From positions 1-57,067 of the forward strand of contig NVRK02000035.1 in NCBI GenBank assembly GCA_002400845.2: a DNA stretch of 57,067 nt, given 5' to 3'. A program made the position numbers and the translations under genes. Below, one piece after another: positions 53,122 to 57,067 of this stretch. This DNA comes from Hyphomicrobiales bacterium. GTDB taxonomy: Bacteria; Pseudomonadota; Alphaproteobacteria; Rhizobiales; Rhizobiaceae. The notes below the pieces were generated by a model. The model was not told the DNA's origin, did no database searches, and worked only from the letters and a program-made list of their open reading frames with translations. Within the stretch, counting starts at the first letter, position 1. Each line of letters opens with the position of its first letter.

Positions 53122-55686
53122 TTATTGCGTTTCTAGAAGGCGTTCTAAATATTTTTTCTCTAAAGATGGGCGAAGCGGCTGTGATAGTCGCTTTCTTATG
53201 GTGTCCATAATTTCGCGCGCGCGCTGGGCGTCGATTACACTTGGTATCTTGGTGCCTGCGTCTATTTTTCCAGAGCCATCTTTTGATTGCAATCGTCCCA
53301 GTGGATCACGTCCTTGACCGCCAGCGCTTTTACCAGAACCTGCTTGGCCAGCTTCTCCTTGGCCATCGCCCTCTGCCATTTGTTGTAAAATTTGGTTAGC
53401 GCCTTCTCGTAATGCCTGTATTGCTTTTCCTTGAGCACTAGCGGCCTCGCCAGGGTTTAGTCCTTTTAATTCGTCTCCAGCAATTCCCATTTCACTTTCT
53501 GCTACGCTAAAGCCTTTTGATGGATCAAGGCCAAGCTTTTCCATTTCATCACCAAGTTCACCCAATTGTTTTTTGAGTGCTTCTTGTCGCTCCTTAAGTT
53601 CATTCATCTCTTGTGAAAATTCATCTTGTTTCAATTTATTACTGTTTGGGTCGTCTTGTTTTGTGGCACTTTTATTATTTCGTAATTCTTGAAGTTTGTT
53701 TTTCATGGCAAAACTTTCATCCATCAGCGCCTGCTGCTTTTGCATCATGTCACTTAATTTATCTAAGGCTTGATTAAGCTCGTTATTGGCTTTTGGGTTT
53801 TGCTGTTGCTGTCCAGAGTTTAAATTATCAATCATGCGCTGCATTTCACTTAGCAATTCACGCGCGGCATCTTTAGAGCCAGAACGAGCCAAGTCCTCAA
53901 TGCGATCCATCATTCTTTCTAAGTCTTTTTGTGATAATGTGGTGGATGAATTTAAATTATTTAGTGGATTCTTGTTTTGCGGATTTTCTGCCATTTGGCG
54001 TTGTATCTCTTTAAGGAAATTACGCATTGCACTGCGCAATTCACCCATGAGTTTTTTGATTTCAGCATCGCTCGCATCATTTTTAAGAGCCTCAGATAAC
54101 TTCTCTTGAGCCTCGCGTAATTTACGTTCAGCTTCAGATAATTCTCCATATTCGAGTTGAAGTGCCGTTTCCCATAAAAGGCTCATTGCGCTACGTAATT
54201 GATCGTCGGTATATGCATTTTTTATCATACGATAAGTGGTTCGCATCACTAAATATGGTTTTGGATCTATTTTAAATTCTTCAGGGAATTGAGTAACAGC
54301 ATCAAGTAAGTCTGCTACATAATCTGCTTGATTTGCGTCTAGCGCTAATAATTTTCTTTGCTCAATTAATGCCAAAGCAAGGCCATTCTTAAAGTTTCGA
54401 CCTGGCAATATTAGATGAACAGGGGCGGTGAACCCTTTTTGTTTTAAATCGTCCCTTGCTTCAAGTGTCAGTTCTACAAGGCTGCCAGCTAATGGATGAT
54501 TGGTAAGGTCGCGATTGGTTTTTGCAGTGCCAGATTTTGTTCTTCGTCTTGGTAGAGATATTTCAAAAATAGGTGCATCAATTAATGGGCGCGCATTTGG
54601 TTCTTGTTTCTCTAAAGATTTAACAATGCCAATTGCCGAAATTACTCCAAAGTCATCTTCCACTAAATAAGTAAGCTGTAATGAGCCTGATAAGGCTGCT
54701 TTTGGATTTTCGACAAAGGAAATTGTTGGCGGTTGATCTTGTTCAACAGTAATTTGCCAACTTGCAATCGTTGTTCCATCTACAAGAAATTGAAAATGCC
54801 CACTTTTTGTTAGTGGATGAGAAACTTCGAATTTTTTAAACTGTGTATTTTCATTGCCATCGGTTTTGTTAATTGTTGGAATTTGAATAATCTCATCAGC
54901 GATTGTGTATTGAGCTGATACTGCTTCATTGCCTAAATAACGAAGGTTGAAAATACTGCCGGTTAGCAATTTGAAGTTTTGTGTCTCTTGGCTATTTTTT
55001 TTGTTGGAAATGTATAATTGTGGTCTGCCTGTATAGGCAGGGGACACGGCCCAAACATCTAAGCGTGATAAGATTTGTGCTTTGTCTATATGTCTTGAAA
55101 AGCCGTCTAGCAGTGAACCGCCCATTGAGCTGAACGAAAAACCCCAAGCAATAAACGCAAGAAGTGGAAACATCGCCCGAAGTGCAAATTTATCCATAAT
55201 ATTTGCATTTGCTTTGGGTGCGCCAGAAGATAGATTTTCTAGGCGCGAAGCCATTCGCTTTTTATGCTCACCCCATAAAGCGTGGGTGAAAGTGTCAGTT
55301 TGAGTTTCTTCATCAAGGTTGAATTTCTGCGCTAATGTATCATTTTGGGCAGAAAGCGGGCGGTCTTTTAAGTTAGATGAATTTTCAATTCTTCTTAGTA
55401 CTTCAATGCGAGATGGGAGTTTGAAGTTGCGTAAGGGATAGAGCGAAAATAATGCTGCAACAATGAATATCGATAGCAAACCAATGCGATATAAGTCATC
55501 TATCTGGCGCCATAATCCTGCCCAAGAGACGATCGTATAAAGACATAAGCAGATAAAGGTCCAAACAAGCAAGGGCCATAAACGCTCCCAAATCTCAGCG
55601 AAAAAGGCAGACGCATAGGTGATTTTAGGCACGCTAAAATCACGATTGTCTATGTGCTTGTCTTTTTGGCCAGAGTTTTTTGGCAA
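53122..55686 (-). CDS. TIGR02302/DUF4175 family membrane protein
   Basis: An 854-residue protein. Two membrane helices near the N-terminus ('FAEIWERLWPLLVWTFICLC' and 'LLSIFIVAALFSLYP') are followed by a third (about 170-190), a beta-rich domain ('SRLDVWAVSPAYTGRPQLYI', 'ISFVENPKAALSGSLQLTYL'), and a long C-terminal Gln/Lys/Glu-rich helical region (about 500-720) with coiled-coil character, then a Gly/Gln-rich segment and an Arg-rich end. All fit TIGR02302 of Rhizobiales, upstream of which lysA usually lies. TTG start with AGGAG eight bases upstream. Function unknown; an envelope role is likely. Confidence 0.92.
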   Translation of the reverse strand: MPKNSGQKDKHIDNRDFSVPKITYASAFFAEIWERLWPLLVWTFICLCLYTIVSWAGLWRQIDDLYRIGLLSIFIVAALFSLYPLRNFKLPSRIEVLRRIENSSNLKDRPLSAQNDTLAQKFNLDEETQTDTFTHALWGEHKKRMASRLENLSSGAPKANANIMDKFALRAMFPLLAFIAWGFSFSSMGGSLLDGFSRHIDKAQILSRLDVWAVSPAYTGRPQLYISNKKNSQETQNFKLLTGSIFNLRYLGNEAVSAQYTIADEIIQIPTINKTDGNENTQFKKFEVSHPLTKSGHFQFLVDGTTIASWQITVEQDQPPTISFVENPKAALSGSLQLTYLVEDDFGVISAIGIVKSLEKQEPNARPLIDAPIFEISLPRRRTKSGTAKTNRDLTNHPLAGSLVELTLEARDDLKQKGFTAPVHLILPGRNFKNGLALALIEQRKLLALDANQADYVADLLDAVTQFPEEFKIDPKPYLVMRTTYRMIKNAYTDDQLRSAMSLLWETALQLEYGELSEAERKLREAQEKLSEALKNDASDAEIKKLMGELRSAMRNFLKEIQRQMAENPQNKNPLNNLNSSTTLSQKDLERMMDRIEDLARSGSKDAARELLSEMQRMIDNLNSGQQQQNPKANNELNQALDKLSDMMQKQQALMDESFAMKNKLQELRNNKSATKQDDPNSNKLKQDEFSQEMNELKERQEALKKQLGELGDEMEKLGLDPSKGFSVAESEMGIAGDELKGLNPGEAASAQGKAIQALREGANQILQQMAEGDGQGEAGQAGSGKSAGGQGRDPLGRLQSKDGSGKIDAGTKIPSVIDAQRAREIMDTIRKRLSQPLRPSLEKKYLERLLETQ

Positions 55687-55779
55687 GAATCATGCTCCTC
55701 TACGTGCTTAATTTAACACACAATGGGGCATTATCGAGAGCAAAGATCAATTCTTACGAAAATGTGTACTAAAGCAGTA

Positions 55780-57051
55780 TTACAGCCAATCAGGAATTGA
55801 ATCGCGGGCGATAATCTCTTCAACTTCCATGCGTGGACGAATGACGTGAAATTCATCACCATTAACAAGTACCTCAGGCACTAAGCCTCTGGTATTGTAT
55901 GTGCCAGCTAGTACAGCGCCATAAGCACCAGCAGAATTTACCGCAAACAAGTCTCCGCGTTTCATCACAGGTAGGTTGCGATCTTTGGCCATATAGTCGC
56001 CTGTTTCGCAAACGGGCCCAACCACATCGCTGATAACATATTTGGTTTTATCGTCTGGTTGAATAACAGGGCGTACATCGTGCCAAGCATCATATAATGT
56101 GGGGCGAATAAGATCGTTCATCGCGGCATCGCCAATGAAAAAGGTTTTGCTGTCGGTTTCTTTAACGAAAATTACTTCGCCTACCAAAATGCCTGCGTTG
56201 CCCATTAATAATCTACCAGGTTCAAAGGCGACTTGGCAATTGAGGTCTTTAACGTGCTTGTTTACAACAGCTGCATAAGCCTGTGGTGAGGGTGGTGGTT
56301 CGTTATTGCCTTCTGCGCGGTATGGAATACCCAAGCCGCCGCCAACATCTACATGGCTAATTTCGTGGCCTGCAGACCGCAAGCGTTTCACCAAACCATT
56401 TAAGCGCGAAAACGCACTGTCAAAAGGTTCTAAATCTACGATCTGACTGCCAATATGCATGTCGATGCCAGTTACTTTAACGCCGTCTAGAGTTGCAGCT
56501 AGTGCATAGATGGATTCAGCATCGCCCCAAGGAATACCAAATTTATCACCTTTTTTGCCAGTGGATATTTTTGCATGGGTTTTGGCATCCACATCTGGAT
56601 TGATGCGAAAAGAAACATGGGCAGTTTTACCCAATGCCACAGCTCTTGCAGAAAGCGCATGAAGCTCTGGAATGGATTCGATGTTGAAACATAAAATGCC
56701 AGCTTGTAAAGCTGCGTCCAATTCTTCGTCTTTTTTGCCAACGCCAGAAAACATGATTTTGCGCGCTGGAATGCCAGCTTGTAAAGCGCGTTTTAATTCC
56801 CCACCAGACACCACATCTGCGCCAGAACCTAATTTGGCTAAGGTTTTTAATACAGCTTGGTTGGAATTTGCTTTCATGGCATAGCAAACCAGTGCGTCTA
56901 TGTCAGAAAAAGCGCCTGCGAACACTTTGTAGTGGCGTTCAATCGTAGCAGTTGAATAGCAATAAAAGGGTGTTCCTACAGATTTGGCGATCTGTGGAAT
57001 GGACACGTTTTCAGCGTGCAAAATGCCATTTATATATTGAAAATGGTTCAA
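55780..57051 (-). CDS. lysA: Diaminopimelate decarboxylase
   Basis: Last step of lysine synthesis; consumes meso-DAP, shared with peptidoglycan. The 423-residue PLP fold-type III enzyme shows 'VCYAMKANSNQAVLKTLAKL' with the PLP Lys, 'GADVVSGGELKRAL', 'MFSGVGKKDEEL', 'ITGIDMHIGSQI'-type 'VTGIDMHIGSQIVDLEPF', 'HVDVGGGLGIPY', 'FEPGRLLMGNAG' and 'VVGPVCETGDYMAKD'. Starts with TTG; AAGG lies about 10 bases upstream, almost at the window edge. The gene is complete. Confidence 0.96.
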   Translation of the reverse strand: MNHFQYINGILHAENVSIPQIAKSVGTPFYCYSTATIERHYKVFAGAFSDIDALVCYAMKANSNQAVLKTLAKLGSGADVVSGGELKRALQAGIPARKIMFSGVGKKDEELDAALQAGILCFNIESIPELHALSARAVALGKTAHVSFRINPDVDAKTHAKISTGKKGDKFGIPWGDAESIYALAATLDGVKVTGIDMHIGSQIVDLEPFDSAFSRLNGLVKRLRSAGHEISHVDVGGGLGIPYRAEGNNEPPPSPQAYAAVVNKHVKDLNCQVAFEPGRLLMGNAGILVGEVIFVKETDSKTFFIGDAAMNDLIRPTLYDAWHDVRPVIQPDDKTKYVISDVVGPVCETGDYMAKDRNLPVMKRGDLFAVNSAGAYGAVLAGTYNTRGLVPEVLVNGDEFHVIRPRMEVEEIIARDSIPDWL

Positions 57052-57067
57052 TTAAACTGCCCTTATA

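Noticed and set aside
1-57067. CRISPR array, prophage, transposase, tRNA or rRNA genes
   Set aside because: No regularly spaced repeats, phage or transposase domains, tRNA T-loop signatures or rRNA stretches were seen on either strand.

Overview
The window is chromosomal DNA of a low-GC (roughly 40 %) alphaproteobacterium, most likely a free-living or marine member of the Hyphomicrobiales (Rhizobiales). The evidence is gene order and gene type: rplU-rpmA-GNAT-obgE-proB-proA-nadD-rsfS-rlmH-envC-ctpA followed by a YibQ-type deacetylase and rppH (ialA); purH-heparinase-rsmB with a divergent SDHAF4-like gene; hisC-tyrC; and ftsEX with a zinc-ribbon protein, hpt, cpdR, a DUF4175/TIGR02302 protein and lysA. 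L21 carries a long C-terminal extension, as seen in this order. Genes are dense and intact. I see no tRNA, rRNA, insertion sequence, prophage or CRISPR array. Species-level identity cannot be read from the sequence.

Layout. 1-4.4 kb: a truncated membrane-anchored pentapeptide-type repeat protein, a GC-rich palindromic element, a small exported protein, a beta-carbonic anhydrase and pyridoxal kinase. 4.6-8.2 kb: a LemA lipoprotein, two TPM-domain proteins and a UMF1 transporter. 8.3-13.9 kb: purH, heparinase-like protein, rsmB and, divergently, the SDHAF4-like gene. 13.9-17.0 kb is the most accessory-looking part: two CtrA-type boxes before an orphan TadG/VWA protein, then about 0.85 kb of gene-free DNA with strong hairpins, a three-hairpin sRNA whose loops carry CCUCC-type anti-Shine-Dalgarno motifs (cuckoo/CcsR-like), an 18-bp tandem repeat, and a secreted alpha/beta-hydrolase-like protein. 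17.0-29.6 kb: the long minus-strand block from rplU to rppH (ribosome, proline, NAD, cell-wall cleavage, RNA decay). 29.8-38.1 kb: a tandem universal stress protein, SulP transporter, methylglyoxal synthase, YghU, ispA, mtgA, rpmF and small proteins. 38.2-43.9 kb: a PAS-GGDEF-EAL protein with a degenerate GGDEF, a lytic transglycosylase, ispG, a DMT exporter and a methyltransferase. 44-49.3 kb: hisC-tyrC, DUF2125, ChaC, plsC and YdcF. 49.4-57.05 kb: ftsX/ftsE, zinc-ribbon protein, hpt, cpdR, DUF4175 protein and lysA.

How the parts fit. Envelope growth and division recur: ftsEX, a catalytically degenerate EnvC-like LytM protein, CtpA, mtgA, a SPOR-tailed transglycosylase, ispA and ispG (isoprenoid precursors), and lysA. 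A cell-cycle thread links CpdR, which in alphaproteobacteria controls ClpXP degradation of CtrA, with perfect TTAA-N7-TTAA(C) boxes upstream of ftsE and of the TadG-like gene. TTG starts are frequent: ten genes appear to begin with TTG.

No wholly new multi-gene system stands out. The best candidates for follow-up are the 13.9-17.0 kb locus (CtrA boxes, hairpins, cuckoo-type sRNA, repeats, orphan hydrolase), the nested terminators after rpmA, and the GC-rich palindrome near 2.1 kb.
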